Source of the DNA: Methyloceanibacter methanicus
Lineage (GTDB): Bacteria > Pseudomonadota > Alphaproteobacteria > Rhizobiales > Methyloligellaceae
Assembly: GCF_001723285.1 (NCBI RefSeq)
Contig: NZ_LPWG01000014.1
Span: 248,001 to 312,000 of the forward strand
Direction of reading: 5' to 3'
Length of the DNA stretch: 64,000 nucleotides
Shown: piece by piece, positions 45,005 to 54,873 of the stretch
Numbering within the stretch: position 1 is the first letter of the stretch
How the letters are laid out: each line of letters begins with the position of its first letter
Position numbers and translations under genes: made by a program
The notes under the pieces: generated by a model
Database searches by the model: none
What the model was told of the DNA's origin: nothing
Seen by the model: the letters and a program-made list of their open reading frames with translations, nothing else

Positions 45005-45242
45005 GGTGACGCCCCCCAAAAAAAAGCCCGATTAGCCTACAATTTTCGGCGAATTGGCGGGGAACTCTCGGGACTTGGGGTTAATTTTGTCTTGGCTGCT
45101 GGCGCGCCCTGGGCCAGCCGCCCAGGAGACGGAATCCGCGAACGGCAGACGAGAATCAGACGACGAGACGTTGAACGGCTTGCCAGGCAGACCCATATAT
45201 GTGAATGTAAATAACATTCACTTGAGCCCTGAAAGGACCCCG

Positions 45243-45616
45243 ATGCAGCTAGTTGCGACCCTCGACGAGTACGGAAAGCCCGCTTGGTTCGCCGCGATGA
45301 TTCTCGGTTTTATCGTTTGGTGGCCGGTTGGCTCGGTGTTTTGGCTTATCTAATCTGGAGTGGACGAATGGGATGCGGAAATAGGAAGGCTTGGCGCTCG
45401 TACTTCAAGGAAGAGGCGCAGCGGTTTCACAGCGGTTTTGCCTCGACAGGCAATTACGCCTTCGATGCCTATCGCGAGGAGACCCTGAAGCGGCTCGAAG
45501 AAGAGGCCGAGGAATTCCAGTCCTTCCTGAAGCGTCTTCGCGACGCCAAGGACAAGGCGGAGTTCGACCAGTTTATGGCCGAGCGCAAGCAGGTCCAGCC
45601 GGTTCAGACGAGCTAA
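45243..45616 (+). CDS. DUF2852 membrane protein (one-base frameshift)
   Basis: About 124 residues. ATG 45243 starts MQLVATLDEYGKPAWFAAMI with a membrane helix (LGFIVWWPVG). After a break at about 45328-45332 the other frame continues LGVLAYLIWSGRMGCGNRKA and FASTGNYAFDAYREETLKRL to AERKQVQPVQTS. The W-W-P-x-G-L...YLIWSG helix and NxAFDxYRxETLxRLExE are DUF2852 hallmarks, a family found mainly in alphaproteobacteria, function unknown. 374 bases, one short of 125 codons. Confidence 0.8.
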
Positions 45617-45786
45617 GCACGTTCATCCCCTGCGAACGGGCGCTGAAGGGCGCAGGCGAAAGCCTGTGCCCTTCATTTTGTGTGCAGCAGAGGCTTTTCA
45701 TCGGCGGCCGGCTTTGTAGGATGCGGGCCGACGCGCCGCGGCCAGTGGCGCCACAGCGAAACACGAAGCGTTCGAGGTAGGAAACA

Positions 45787-46182
45787 ATGGTTTGGTCCAA
45801 GGGGGGTCGCAGGGCTTTCTTGATTGCGGGCATGGGACTGTCGGCGTGCGTCACGCAAGTCCAGGCAAGCGACATCCAGGATCTCGTCAAGCACCCGCAG
45901 GACTATCTGGGGCAAGAGATCGAGATGAAGGCGTATTGCATCAAGGGGGGACGCTCTGGCGATGTGCTCGGCTATGAGTGCACCACGAAGGACGGCGTCT
46001 ACGTGAATACCGGCGACATCACGCCCGAAGAGGCCAAGGCGAAGCTCGCCGACGATTGCGCCGGCGGCAAGTGCGAGACGACCATCAGCTTCGAGCCGCA
46101 CTCCTTTACGACGTCGGGCGTCATCGAGCCGGACCGGGACGTCGTGGTCTTCAACACCAAGACCGCCAAAGTGAGCTTCTAG
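45787..46182 (+). CDS. Secreted hypothetical protein
   Basis: 131 residues with a signal peptide (MVWSKGGRRAFLIAGMGLSA, likely cleaved after VQA). The mature part is a small beta-rich domain: DIQDLVKHPQDYLGQEIEMK, YCIKGGRSGDVLGYECTTKD and GVYVNTGDITPEEAKAKLAD, with Cys pairs that could form disulfides. The pattern resembles OB-fold-like periplasmic domains, but no family is assigned. Confidence 0.7.
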   Translation: MVWSKGGRRAFLIAGMGLSACVTQVQASDIQDLVKHPQDYLGQEIEMKAYCIKGGRSGDVLGYECTTKDGVYVNTGDITPEEAKAKLADDCAGGKCETTISFEPHSFTTSGVIEPDRDVVVFNTKTAKVSF

Positions 46183-46187
46183 CCGGG

Positions 46188-47372
46188 CTAGACCTCGTCG
46201 TCCTCGAGAATGCTGCGCGATCCGAACGCTCGAAACGCGAACGGCAGGACGAGCGGATTGAACGCCGTCTGGATCACGAGACGGCGCAACCAGGGTTTTG
46301 ACTGCGCCGTTGGGATGAAGATCTTCGCGAAGGCCGAGGCGTCTTCCTGACGCTCGGCGATCGCGGGCTTCATCATGGCCTCGTAGGAGGCGAACGCAGC
46401 CGCGTGGTTGCCGTCGTAGCGCTGGAGCTCCTGCGCCAGGATATACGCGCCCGCCATCGCCATGTGCGAGCCTTGTCCCGCCAGAAGCGACAGACATCCA
46501 CAAGCATCGCCCAATAGTGTCACCCGTCCCCGCGACCAGCGTGGGATGGCGATCTGCGTCATCGTATCGAAATAGAGCGGTGCGCTGCCTTTGTAAGCAT
46601 CGATCAGCGCCTCGCCGATCCACCCGGCGCCCTTGAAGGCGCGCCGCACGAACGAAAGCTGCTGCTCGGGCGGGACGTCCACTTCGTCGAGCCGGAACAC
46701 AAAGGTCGCGTCGAGCTTACGGTCGCCAAGCGGGTAGTAGAAGGCGACGCGATTCGGTTCTTCGTGGATTTGCGCGACCTGGCCCACGGGGAGATCGTGA
46801 TCCTCGATGTGAAACGCGGCCACATAGGCGCCGAGGAATCGGGCGAACTGGCTCTCGTCGCCGAACATCAGGCGCCGGACCCCCGAATGAACGCCGTCGG
46901 CACCGAACACCAGCGCGAATTCGTCCGTGCTGCCATCGTCGAAGGCGACATCGACGTGGGTCCCCTGGTCCCTTATGTCGGCGATCTCCGTGCCGAACCG
47001 GACTTCCACGCCGAGGGCCTCGGCGCGTTCGTACAGGATGCGTACGAGGTCGGGGCGGCGCAGATAGACATATTTGCCGTCCAGCGCGCGTTTGATACGC
47101 TTGATCGGGACCGTCGCATAGGACTTGCCCTCGGCATTCACGAATTGAAGCTTGTCGATGGGGTAGCGCAGGGCACGGAGCGCGCCGGTAAGGCCCATGC
47201 GTTCGGCCACGTCCCAGCCCGAGCCGAAGAAGTCCATCATGTAGCCGTCGTCGGGCAGAGCGGGGCTCTGTTCCACGACAACCGGATCGTCTCCGTATTC
47301 CTTCAGGCAAATGGCGAGCGTAAGACCCGCGATTCCCGCGCCGGAAATCAAAGCCCTGCCGTCAATTGCCAT
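46188..47372 (-). CDS. FAD-dependent aromatic-hydroxylase-type monooxygenase
   Basis: 394 residues of the PHBH/TetX class. FAD-binding GxGxxG in LISGAGIAGLTLAICLKEYG, the DG motif in LVFGADGVHSGVRR and the GD motif in VTLLGDACGCLSLLAGQG are all present; YMMDFFGSGWDVAERMG is typical of the TetX-like branch. It would hydroxylate an aromatic or polyketide substrate using NAD(P)H and oxygen. The substrate is unknown. Convergent with the gene at 45787 (5-base gap). Confidence 0.88.
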   Translation of the reverse strand: MAIDGRALISGAGIAGLTLAICLKEYGDDPVVVEQSPALPDDGYMMDFFGSGWDVAERMGLTGALRALRYPIDKLQFVNAEGKSYATVPIKRIKRALDGKYVYLRRPDLVRILYERAEALGVEVRFGTEIADIRDQGTHVDVAFDDGSTDEFALVFGADGVHSGVRRLMFGDESQFARFLGAYVAAFHIEDHDLPVGQVAQIHEEPNRVAFYYPLGDRKLDATFVFRLDEVDVPPEQQLSFVRRAFKGAGWIGEALIDAYKGSAPLYFDTMTQIAIPRWSRGRVTLLGDACGCLSLLAGQGSHMAMAGAYILAQELQRYDGNHAAAFASYEAMMKPAIAERQEDASAFAKIFIPTAQSKPWLRRLVIQTAFNPLVLPFAFRAFGSRSILEDDEV

Positions 47373-47456
47373 ACGCTCGTGCCTCTTGCGCCCATGCTTC
47401 TTGCGCGACAGCCGCCCGGTTTCGTCGCGATTGCGCCCAGTACCGTCGTCTGTCGT

Positions 47457-50400
47457 CTATGCGGTCTCGTCCGGGGTTGGCTTACCATAACCGCCGCCGG
47501 TCGGTGTTCTGATTATCACGGCTTCGCCTTGGGCAAGCCTCGTTTGGTCTGACCCTTTGAGACGTTCCAGCGCTCCGTTCGTCCGGCGCACCCAGTTTTC
47601 CCCCTTGCGGCCCGGCGCACCGCCCCTTGTGCCAAAGGGCTGCACGCTACGGAAACCCGAGAGGATAGCGCAGTCCATCTTTTCCAAGAACCTCAGTGTC
47701 CGGACCGTACCGTCTCCCGCGCGCCACTGCCCCGCGCCTCCCGAGCCCCGCTCGATCGCGAACCGCTCCAACAGCACAGGGTAGCGGAGTTCCAGGACCT
47801 CCGGATCGGTGAGCCGGGAGTTGGTCATGTGAGTCTGCACGGCCGCCGGCCCGTCGAAACCGGGCCCCGCCGGGGCCCCAGAGCAGATCGTCTCGTAATA
47901 CTGCACCCGCTCGTTTCCGAAGGTCAGGTTGTTCATCGTTCCCTGCGCGGAGCCCAGAACCCCGAGCGCACCATAAAGGCAGTTCACGACGGTTTGGCTC
48001 GTCTCCACGTTGCCGCCGGCGACCGGCGCCGGATAGTGCGGCTTCAAGAGCGATCCGTCAGGCAGCACGATCTCGATGTGGCGCAGACAACCGGCGTTCA
48101 GCGGAATGTCCTCATCCACCAGCGTCCGGAACACGTAGAGCACGCAGGCACGCGTGATCGGCTCGGGGGCGTTGAAGGTCGTTTCGGTCTGGATACTCGT
48201 GCCGGTGAAGTCGACGACGGCCTTGTTCGCCTTGCGGTCGATCGTGATCTCCACCGCGATCCGGCTTGCCTGATCGGTCTGAAGCGCGAAACGCGAACTC
48301 TTCAGAGTGCCGATGACCTTGCGCACCGCGTTCGCGGCATTGTCCTGCACATGGCCCATATAGGCCGCGACCGTGGCGAGACCGTATTGGCGCACCATCT
48401 TGCGCAGTTCGGCGACGCCCTTCTCGTTGGCGGCGACCTGCGCTTTCAAATCGGCGACGTTCTGGTCGACATTGCGTGCCGGATAGGGCGCGTCGGTGAA
48501 CAGGCGCCGCACGGCATCTTCCTGGAAACGGCCACCGCCAACCAGCCTGAACGGATCGATATAGATGCCTTCCTCTTCGATCGAGGACGCGCGGGGGCTC
48601 ATCGAGCCGGGGCTGATGCCACCCACATCCGCATGATGACCGCGCGCGGCCACGAAGAAGAGGATCTCCGCGCCGGCTTCGTCGAACACGGGCGTAACGA
48701 CGGTAATGTCGGGCAAATGCGTTCCGCCGTTATAGGGCGCGTTCAGCATCCACACATCGCCGGGGCGGAGGTCTGTACCCACCTCTCGCAGAATCGTTTC
48801 CACGCTTCGGTCCATGGAGCCGAGATGGACGGGGATGTGGGGTGCATTCGCGATCAGAGCCCCGCCAGCATCGAAGAGGGCGCAGGAGAAATCGAGACGC
48901 TCCTTGATGTTGACGGAGCGCGCCGTGTTCTGCAGCGCATAGCCCATCTGCTCGGCGATCGAGACGAACAGGCTGTTGAACACTTCCAGCATGACGGGGT
49001 CCGCCTCGGCGCTAACCGCCTCTTTTGCCTGCTTCCGCTGGGCGCGCGACAAAAGAAGATGGTTCTTCGCCGTCACCGCCGCGCGCCATTCCGGTTCCAG
49101 CACGACGGTCTGATGGTCCTCGATCACGAGCGCCGGTCCGTCGATCTCGGCGCCCGGGGTTAGATCGGCGCGGGCCGAGACGGGGACATCGTGCCAGTGG
49201 CCATGGGTGAAGATGTCGGCCCGGCTCTGCGGCGCGGGCCGTTTGGCGGGGAGGGGGCTATCGGCTTCTTCGATCAGGGTGCCGCCGCCAATGGCTTCCA
49301 CCTCCACGGCTTCGATCTCGACCCCCTTTTCGGGGCTGATAAAGCCGAAGCGTTTCCGATGCGCCGCCTCGAACCCCGCGCGCATCTCCGCGAGCGAGCC
49401 GGACGGGATCGGCAGCGAACTGTCCGTGCCCTCGTAACGCAAATGGACCTGCGCCGCGATCGTGTCCGCGACGATGCCCTGGAGCTCGAGTTCGCGGCGG
49501 GCCTCACGTTCCAAGGGCCCGCACGTTTCGGCGAGCGTCGCCATGCCGTCTTCGTCGAGCGGCGCGAGCACCGCATGGGTGCGGGTCGCGCGCACGCTGG
49601 CAAGGCCCATGCCGTAGGCGGACAGCACCCCGGACAGCGGATGCAGTAACACGCTCTCGATACCGAGCGCGTCGGCCACGAGGCATGCGTGCTGCCCGCC
49701 CGCGCCACCGAAGCAATTGAGCACGTAGCCGGCGACGTCATAGCCCCGCTGCACGGAAATCGTCTTGATGGCGTTGGCCATATTGGCGACGGCGATCTTG
49801 ATGAAGCCTTCGGCGATCTCTTCCGGCAGACGGTCGTCGCCCAGCTCCCGGGCGAGCGCATGAAACGCCTTCACCACCGCGCGCCGGTCCAGAGGCTGGT
49901 CTTGGCCGGGGCCGAAAATATGCGGGAAGAGATCGGGCTGAAGCTTGCCCGTCATGACGTTCGCGTCCGTCACGGTGAGCGGTCCGCCCCGGCGATAGGC
50001 GCATGGACCGGGATCGGCTCCAGCCGAATCCGGTCCGACCCGGAACCGCGCTTCGTCGGCATGCAGAATCGATCCGCCGCCCGCAGCGACCGTATGAATG
50101 AGCATCATGGGGGCACGGACACGCGCGCCGGCCACGACGCTTTCGAAGGTGCGTTCAAGTACGCCGTCGTAGTGGCACACATCCGTGGAGGTGCCGCCCA
50201 TGTCGAAGCCGATGACCTTGGCGAAACCCGCGCTCTTGGCCGTCTCCACGGCACCGACCACGCCACCGGCGGGGCCGGACAGGATCGCGTCCTTGCCGCG
50301 AAACAGATGCGCCGACGTGAGGCCGCCCGACGACTGCATGAATAGCAGCCTCGGTGCGGTCTCGCCGGCATCGCCGCCGCGAAGGGCGGAGAGCGCGCCC

Positions 50401-51080
50401 GCTACGCGGTCCACATAGCGGCGGAGCAGCGGCGACAGATACGCATCGACGACGGTCGTGTCGCCCCGGCCCACGAACTTCACGAGCGGGCTTACCTCGT
50501 GGCTGACCGACACTTGGGCAAAGCCCAGCTCCCGGGCGAGGGCGGCCGCCCGGCGTTCGTGGTCCGGATGCGCATAAGCATGCATGAAGACGATGGCGAC
50601 CGCGTCGATGCCGTCTCGCCGTGCCTCCTCCAGCGCTTCGCGCGTGGCCTTGAGGTCCAGCGGAACTTCGACCGTTCCGTCGGCGCGGACGCGTTCGGGC
50701 ACCTCCACGACGCGCTCATACAGCATCGACGGCTTCTCGATCCGTCGCGCGAAGATTTTCGGACGCGCCTGGTAGCCAATCTCAAGCGCGTCACGGAAGC
50801 CTTCGGTCGCGACAAGGAGAACGCGGTCGCCTTTGCGCTCCAGGAGTGCGTTGGTGGCGACGGTCGTCCCCATGCGCACGGTCTCGATGAGATGGGGCGG
50901 GAGGGGCCCTGCGCGCGGGACGCCGATCAGGTCGGCGATGCCGGCAATGGCCGCATCCTCATAGGATTCCGGATTCTCGGAGAGCAGCTTCGTGGTAAGG
51001 CGCGTCCCGTCGGGGCTACGCCCGACAATGTCGGTGAAGGTGCCGCCCCGGTCGATGAAGAACTGCCATTTGCCGGTCAT
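47457..51080 (-). CDS. 5-Oxoprolinase/hydantoinase, fused HyuA-HyuB
   Basis: 1207 residues, the length of one-piece oxoprolinases. HyuA half: [18 protein letters not shown] at the start, [20 protein letters not shown] and [20 protein letters not shown]. HyuB half from about residue 710: [40 protein letters not shown] and [20 protein letters not shown]. It hydrolyses 5-oxoproline to glutamate (glutathione salvage) or related cyclic imides with ATP. It is followed in the direction of transcription by the FAD monooxygenase and preceded by the gamma-carbonic anhydrase gene, 18 bases away. Confidence 0.93.
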   Translation of the reverse strand: MTGKWQFFIDRGGTFTDIVGRSPDGTRLTTKLLSENPESYEDAAIAGIADLIGVPRAGPLPPHLIETVRMGTTVATNALLERKGDRVLLVATEGFRDALEIGYQARPKIFARRIEKPSMLYERVVEVPERVRADGTVEVPLDLKATREALEEARRDGIDAVAIVFMHAYAHPDHERRAAALARELGFAQVSVSHEVSPLVKFVGRGDTTVVDAYLSPLLRRYVDRVAGALSALRGGDAGETAPRLLFMQSSGGLTSAHLFRGKDAILSGPAGGVVGAVETAKSAGFAKVIGFDMGGTSTDVCHYDGVLERTFESVVAGARVRAPMMLIHTVAAGGGSILHADEARFRVGPDSAGADPGPCAYRRGGPLTVTDANVMTGKLQPDLFPHIFGPGQDQPLDRRAVVKAFHALARELGDDRLPEEIAEGFIKIAVANMANAIKTISVQRGYDVAGYVLNCFGGAGGQHACLVADALGIESVLLHPLSGVLSAYGMGLASVRATRTHAVLAPLDEDGMATLAETCGPLEREARRELELQGIVADTIAAQVHLRYEGTDSSLPIPSGSLAEMRAGFEAAHRKRFGFISPEKGVEIEAVEVEAIGGGTLIEEADSPLPAKRPAPQSRADIFTHGHWHDVPVSARADLTPGAEIDGPALVIEDHQTVVLEPEWRAAVTAKNHLLLSRAQRKQAKEAVSAEADPVMLEVFNSLFVSIAEQMGYALQNTARSVNIKERLDFSCALFDAGGALIANAPHIPVHLGSMDRSVETILREVGTDLRPGDVWMLNAPYNGGTHLPDITVVTPVFDEAGAEILFFVAARGHHADVGGISPGSMSPRASSIEEEGIYIDPFRLVGGGRFQEDAVRRLFTDAPYPARNVDQNVADLKAQVAANEKGVAELRKMVRQYGLATVAAYMGHVQDNAANAVRKVIGTLKSSRFALQTDQASRIAVEITIDRKANKAVVDFTGTSIQTETTFNAPEPITRACVLYVFRTLVDEDIPLNAGCLRHIEIVLPDGSLLKPHYPAPVAGGNVETSQTVVNCLYGALGVLGSAQGTMNNLTFGNERVQYYETICSGAPAGPGFDGPAAVQTHMTNSRLTDPEVLELRYPVLLERFAIERGSGGAGQWRAGDGTVRTLRFLEKMDCAILSGFRSVQPFGTRGGAPGRKGENWVRRTNGALERLKGSDQTRLAQGEAVIIRTPTGGGYGKPTPDETA

Positions 51081-51098
51081 GCCGCGGGTGGTCGCCTG

Positions 51099-51629
51099 TC
51101 ACGAGATCCGTTTCAGGCCGGACGCATATTGCTTCCAGCGCCGCACATAGACATCCGCGCCACGGGCGATCATGGCGCGCATCTTGTCGTCCACCTCACG
51201 CACGGCCTTGGCGGGCGACCCGATGATCATCGCATTGTCGGGAAACTCTTTGCCCTCGGTGATGAGCGCCCCGGCGCCCACAAGACAGTTGGATCCGATC
51301 TTGGCGCCGTTTAGGACAATCGCGCCCATGCCGATCAGCGTGTTGTCGCCGATCGTGCAGCCATGAAGGATCACGTTGTGCCCGATCACGCAGTCCTCGC
51401 CGATCGTCACCGGGAACCCCGGATCGGTGTGGAGCGTGGAATTGTCTTGCACCTGAGAGCGTGTGCCGATCTCGATCCACTCGTTGTCGCCGCGCAGCAC
51501 CGAGCCGTACCAGACACTGGCGTCGGACTTGAGCCGCACCTTGCCGGTCAATGTGGCCGTATCGGCGACCCAATAGAGCCCGTCCGCCGGAAATTCGGGC
51601 GCCTGCCCATCAAGCTCGTAGACCGCCAT
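51099..51629 (-). CDS. Gamma-carbonic anhydrase-family protein
   Basis: 176 residues of left-handed beta-helix with hexapeptide repeats (VRLKSDASVWYGSVLRGDNE, TLIGMGAIVLNGAKIGSNCL). Zinc-binding His residues lie in NSTLHTDPG and GHNVILHGCTIG. Members are carbonic anhydrases or unproven metal-binding acyl-transferase-like proteins. It is 18 bases upstream of the oxoprolinase gene on the same strand, so possibly one operon. Confidence 0.92.
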   Translation of the reverse strand: MAVYELDGQAPEFPADGLYWVADTATLTGKVRLKSDASVWYGSVLRGDNEWIEIGTRSQVQDNSTLHTDPGFPVTIGEDCVIGHNVILHGCTIGDNTLIGMGAIVLNGAKIGSNCLVGAGALITEGKEFPDNAMIIGSPAKAVREVDDKMRAMIARGADVYVRRWKQYASGLKRIS

Positions 51630-51812
51630 CGTCGCTCCTTTCGCCCCTCAAGCGCCGTGGATACAATTCTGAGATAGCCTTGTCATTCAAGATCGGGCTA
51701 CAGGGCCGGGAGGTCCCGCCCGGCACGGAGGTACCGGAACCTCTTGTAACAACCCGATCACACCGGTAAGGAAAAGCGCCCCCAGCAGATTCTCAAGGGT
51801 TTGAACGCGCCG

Positions 51813-52115
51813 ATGAGCACCGAAGACACCAAAAAAGGCGGAAATCCGCTGACGATCTTCATCGTTTCGCTGTGTGCCGCCATCGTGATGGCAGGCGGCT
51901 TCGCGATCGTGATCGAGGCCTTCATCCTTGCCGCGGCCAATCTGTTCGAGCTGGGGTCCACATTCGTCTGGATCACGAGCGGGGCGAATGCGCTCTTGGC
52001 CTTGTGGTTCGCGGTCTGGACCTTTGTCAGGTCGTGGCACGTGGAGCGGCGCCTCGGGGCCGGTCTCGAGGTCGATGAACCGAAGATGTCGATCCTTGGC
52101 AATCTCCGGGGATAG
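51813..52115 (+). CDS. Two-span membrane hypothetical protein
   Basis: 100 residues. Two membrane helices (LTIFIVSLCAAIVMAGGFAI and VWITSGANALLALWFAVWTF) with a charged C-terminal tail (RSWHVERRLGAGLEVDEPKM). The TTG at 51801 is an alternative start. No family recognised. It lies between the carbonic anhydrase and DnaJ-type genes, with about 110 bases to the latter. Confidence 0.65.
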   Translation: MSTEDTKKGGNPLTIFIVSLCAAIVMAGGFAIVIEAFILAAANLFELGSTFVWITSGANALLALWFAVWTFVRSWHVERRLGAGLEVDEPKMSILGNLRG

Positions 52116-52226
52116 CAGCATGTTCTTGCCCTGGCGGCGGTGCGCCACCGGGACGATTATCCCATGCGGGACAACGGAAAAGCCCGTATGGTCTAACTGG
52201 ATCAAGTGGTTCTAAGGGGGTCCGCT

Positions 52227-52951
52227 ATGTCGGTTTGGGGAAAACTCGCAGGTGCAGCCGCAGGACTCGCGGTCGGAGGGCCGATCGGGGCGTGGTTGGC
52301 GGCGTCGCGGGGCACTACGTGATTGACCGGGACGGCGACCAGGCCGGCGGGGCCGACGGCGAGGACCAGGTGGCCTTCACCGTGGGCGTCATCGCGCTCG
52401 GCGCCAAGATGGCCAAGGCTGATGGCGTCGTCACCATGGACGAGGTCAACGCCTTCAAGGAGGTGTTCAAGGTCCCGGACGGCGAGATGAAGAACGTGGC
52501 GCGGGTGTTCAACCTCGCCAAGCAGGAAGTAGCCGGTTACGAAGCCTATGCCGACCAGCTGGCGGGGATGTTCAAGGGCAACAGGAAGCTGCTGGAAGAC
52601 GTTCTGGACGGTCTGTTCCACATCGCCAAGGCCGACGACGAGTTCGATCCGAGCGAGGAAGAGTTCCTGAAGCAAGTGTCCAAGCGCTTCGGCTTCACCG
52701 AGACGGAGTTCGGCTACATCAAGGCCCGGCACGTGGTTGCCTCGAAGCGCAATCCTTACGAAGTGCTCGAGGTCGATCCGTCGGTTACGAACGATGCGTT
52801 GAAGGCCCAGTACCGCAAGTTGATCGCGGAGAACCATCCCGACAAGCTGATCGCACGCGGCGTGCCGGAAGAGTTCATCGCCATCGCCACGGACAAGATG
52901 GCCGCCATCAACGAGGCCTATCAGCAGATTGCCAAAGAGCGGGGCCTCTAA
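52227..52951 (+). CDS. DjlA-like TerB + J-domain protein (one-base frameshift)
   Basis: About 241 residues. ATG 52227 starts MSVWGKLAGAAAGLAVGGPI, a glycine-rich membrane anchor. After a break at about 52288-52296 the frame continues VGGVAGHYVIDRDGDQAGG. A TerB domain follows (FTVGVIALGAKMAKADGVVT, FHIAKADDEFDPSEEEFLKQ) and a C-terminal J-domain (NPYEVLEVDPSVTNDALKAQ, with the HPD in IAENHPDKLIARG). This is the DjlA architecture, a membrane-bound DnaK co-chaperone. 725 bases, one short of 242 codons. Confidence 0.9.
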
Positions 52952-53046
52952 CCCCTCTTGCCGCCGCGTAGGCGGATGGCTGGACGGTCTTCCCGTCGGC
53001 GGGATGGCCGCGAGACCGACGGCCCTTGCAGAATGGATTGGCTTGG

Positions 53047-53811
53047 ATGACGGCCGCACCGGACAGCAAGCTTGCCGCGCATTGGGTGCCATCGCCCAAT
53101 TTCGAACCGCGGCCCGAGGGACGGAAGCCCGACACGCTGATCCTGCATTACACGGGGATGGAAGCGTGCGACGCGGCCCGCGACTGGCTCGCCTCCGAAG
53201 AGTCCAAGGTCTCCGCCCACTATCTCCTCGACGAGGCCGGGGTCGTCACCCAGATGGTGGCGGAGTCCGAGCGGGCTTGGCACGCGGGCCAAAGCTATTG
53301 GGCCGGTGAGACGGACCTCAATTCGGCGTCGATCGGCATCGAGATCCACAATCCCGGCCACGACTTCGACTACCCGCCGTTTCCGGAGGTGCAAATGCAG
53401 GCGGTGGAAGCCCTGTGTCTCGACATTCTCGGCCGCCACGCGATCCCGAAAGAGCGTGTGCTGGCCCATTCGGACATCGCGCCCGGCCGCAAACGCGATC
53501 CCGGCGAACGGTTCGACTGGGCCCGGCTGGCCCGCGCCGGCATCGGACTTTGGACTGAACCCGTGCCCCTCGGCGACGATGCCGGCCTCGGTCTTGGCGA
53601 CGAGAGCGAGGCCGTCGCCGAACTTCAGCGTGATCTCAGGGATTTCGGGTACGGCGTCGAGGACACGTCCACATACGGGCGCGGAACCGAAATCGTGGTG
53701 GAGGCCTTCCAGCGGCACTACAGGCCCGCAAGGGTCGACGGCCGTGCGGACCGCTCGACCCGCGAGACGCTGAAACGGCTCCTCATCGTCCGGTCGGGCG
53801 CGGTGGTTTGA
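53047..53811 (+). CDS. N-acetylmuramoyl-L-alanine amidase (AmiD-type)
   Basis: 254 residues. Amidase_2 domain: zinc ligand in DTLILHYTGMEACDAARDWL, SAHYLLDEAGVVTQMVAESE, then IGIEIHNPGHDFDYPPFPEV and VLAHSDIAPGRKRDPGERFD with the remaining His/Asp ligands. A peptidoglycan-binding domain ends the protein (SEAVAELQRDLRDFGYGVED). It cleaves the lactyl-peptide bond of murein fragments. No signal peptide is visible from ATG 53047, so it may be cytoplasmic and act in recycling. TTG 53026 is an alternative start. Confidence 0.9.
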   Translation: MTAAPDSKLAAHWVPSPNFEPRPEGRKPDTLILHYTGMEACDAARDWLASEESKVSAHYLLDEAGVVTQMVAESERAWHAGQSYWAGETDLNSASIGIEIHNPGHDFDYPPFPEVQMQAVEALCLDILGRHAIPKERVLAHSDIAPGRKRDPGERFDWARLARAGIGLWTEPVPLGDDAGLGLGDESEAVAELQRDLRDFGYGVEDTSTYGRGTEIVVEAFQRHYRPARVDGRADRSTRETLKRLLIVRSGAVV

Positions 53812-53851
53812 TCTGCTGGGTTGCGCTTGCGGCTCTCGGTGAATGGCCATG

Positions 53852-53884
53852 AAAAAAGCCCGCCCAAGGGTTGGGCGAGCTTTC
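53852..53884 (-). terminator. Intrinsic terminator for the YHS-like genes
   Basis: On the minus strand GCTCGCCCAA and TTGGGCGGGC form a stem followed by TTTTTT. It lies 37 bases after the end of the gene at 53922. The plus strand also has TTTC after the stem, so it may partly serve the amidase gene. Confidence 0.75.
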
Positions 53885-53921
53885 GAATTCGTATCGTTCG
53901 GCGCGGGGCGCCAGGCCGACG

Positions 53922-54191
53922 CTAGTTGTCGTTATAGAAGCTCTCGGCCTTCTGCACGTTGCCGTCCGGGTCCTTCATGAACTCGTCCTTGGCGGCTTGC
54001 TTGCTGAAGCAGTAGATCTTTTCGCCGACCGTCTCGTGGATCGAGCAGTCCGTGTATTTCTTCTGGCCCTGGGTCAGACCCCAGGCGCAGTTGTTTCCGA
54101 ACTCACCGAGAGCACCGGCGGCAAGCGCGGCAGAACCGGAAAGACCAATCACGGTGCCGGTGACCGCCGCGGCGAGAACAACCTTCTTCAT
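53922..54191 (-). CDS. Secreted YHS-like Cys-containing protein (paralogue 1)
   Basis: 89 residues. ATG 54191 follows GGAGGA at good spacing. Signal peptide MKKVVLAAAVTGTVIGLSGS, cleaved after ALA. The mature domain has NNCAWGLTQGQKKYTDCSIH and EKIYCFSKQAAKDEFMKDPD, the same C...TDC...YCF pattern as its two neighbours. The second half (YCF-x8-F-x-x-DP) is what YHS domains look like. A periplasmic metal-binding or metal-delivery role is plausible but unproven. Confidence 0.75.
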   Translation of the reverse strand: MKKVVLAAAVTGTVIGLSGSAALAAGALGEFGNNCAWGLTQGQKKYTDCSIHETVGEKIYCFSKQAAKDEFMKDPDGNVQKAESFYNDN

Positions 54192-54383
54192 CAATACTTC
54201 CTCCAGGACTTGTATTCACGTGGCGCATTTGGCCGTTGAGGTGCCAAGGAATCGGCAGAAATGCTCTCGCCGTCAATGGACAATTGCAGTGCCATCTTGC
54301 CTATGCGCCGGGAGAGGGCGGGGAAGACCCGCTTCGACGTGGAGGGTCTTCCCCTGTGCGCGCACGGAGGGCCGATGGCGCGG

Positions 54384-54641
54384 CTACTGGTTGTCGTCGT
54401 AGAAGCTCTGAGCCTTTTTGAGGTTGCCCTCAACGTCCTTCATGAACAGCGTCTTGGCCGTCTCGTTTCCGAAGCAATAGGTCTTGCCGTCGATCTCCGC
54501 GTTGACGGAGCAGTCCGTCTCGACCTTCTTCTCGAGAGACAGGCCCATGGCGCACATATTGTCGTATTCGCCGGTCGCCGCCATCGCCGAGCTGGCGAAG
54601 AGAAGGGCGCCGGTCACGATGGCGGGGGTCAAGAATTTCAT
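54384..54641 (-). CDS. Secreted YHS-like Cys-containing protein (paralogue 2)
   Basis: 85 residues. The GGAGGA seven bases upstream selects ATG 54641 over the in-frame 54656. Signal peptide MKFLTPAIVTGALLFASSAM, cleaved after AMA. Mature domain: YDNMCAMGLSLEKKVETDCS and DGKTYCFGNETAKTLFMKDV, with the three invariant Cys. Paralogue of 53922 and of the N-terminal part of the gene at 54874. Function unknown; periplasmic. Confidence 0.75.
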   Translation of the reverse strand: MKFLTPAIVTGALLFASSAMAATGEYDNMCAMGLSLEKKVETDCSVNAEIDGKTYCFGNETAKTLFMKDVEGNLKKAQSFYDDNQ

Positions 54642-54873
54642 CGGGGATTCCTCCATATCACTGTCTGTTCCGTGTCTGCGCGCTTCGGGCAGGTCCTGCC
54701 GTCAGCGTATACGCAGCTTACAAGTGCACAACGCGCCGAGAGTGTGACTGGGATCACGCAGGTGCGATCACATATTCGCGATTTCGGTTTGGATGTTTGG
54801 CAAAAGAAACCCGCCCCTCCGGGCGGAGAGGCGGGAGAACTTGGCAACGGCGTCGAAAGGCGCGCTCGCGCCG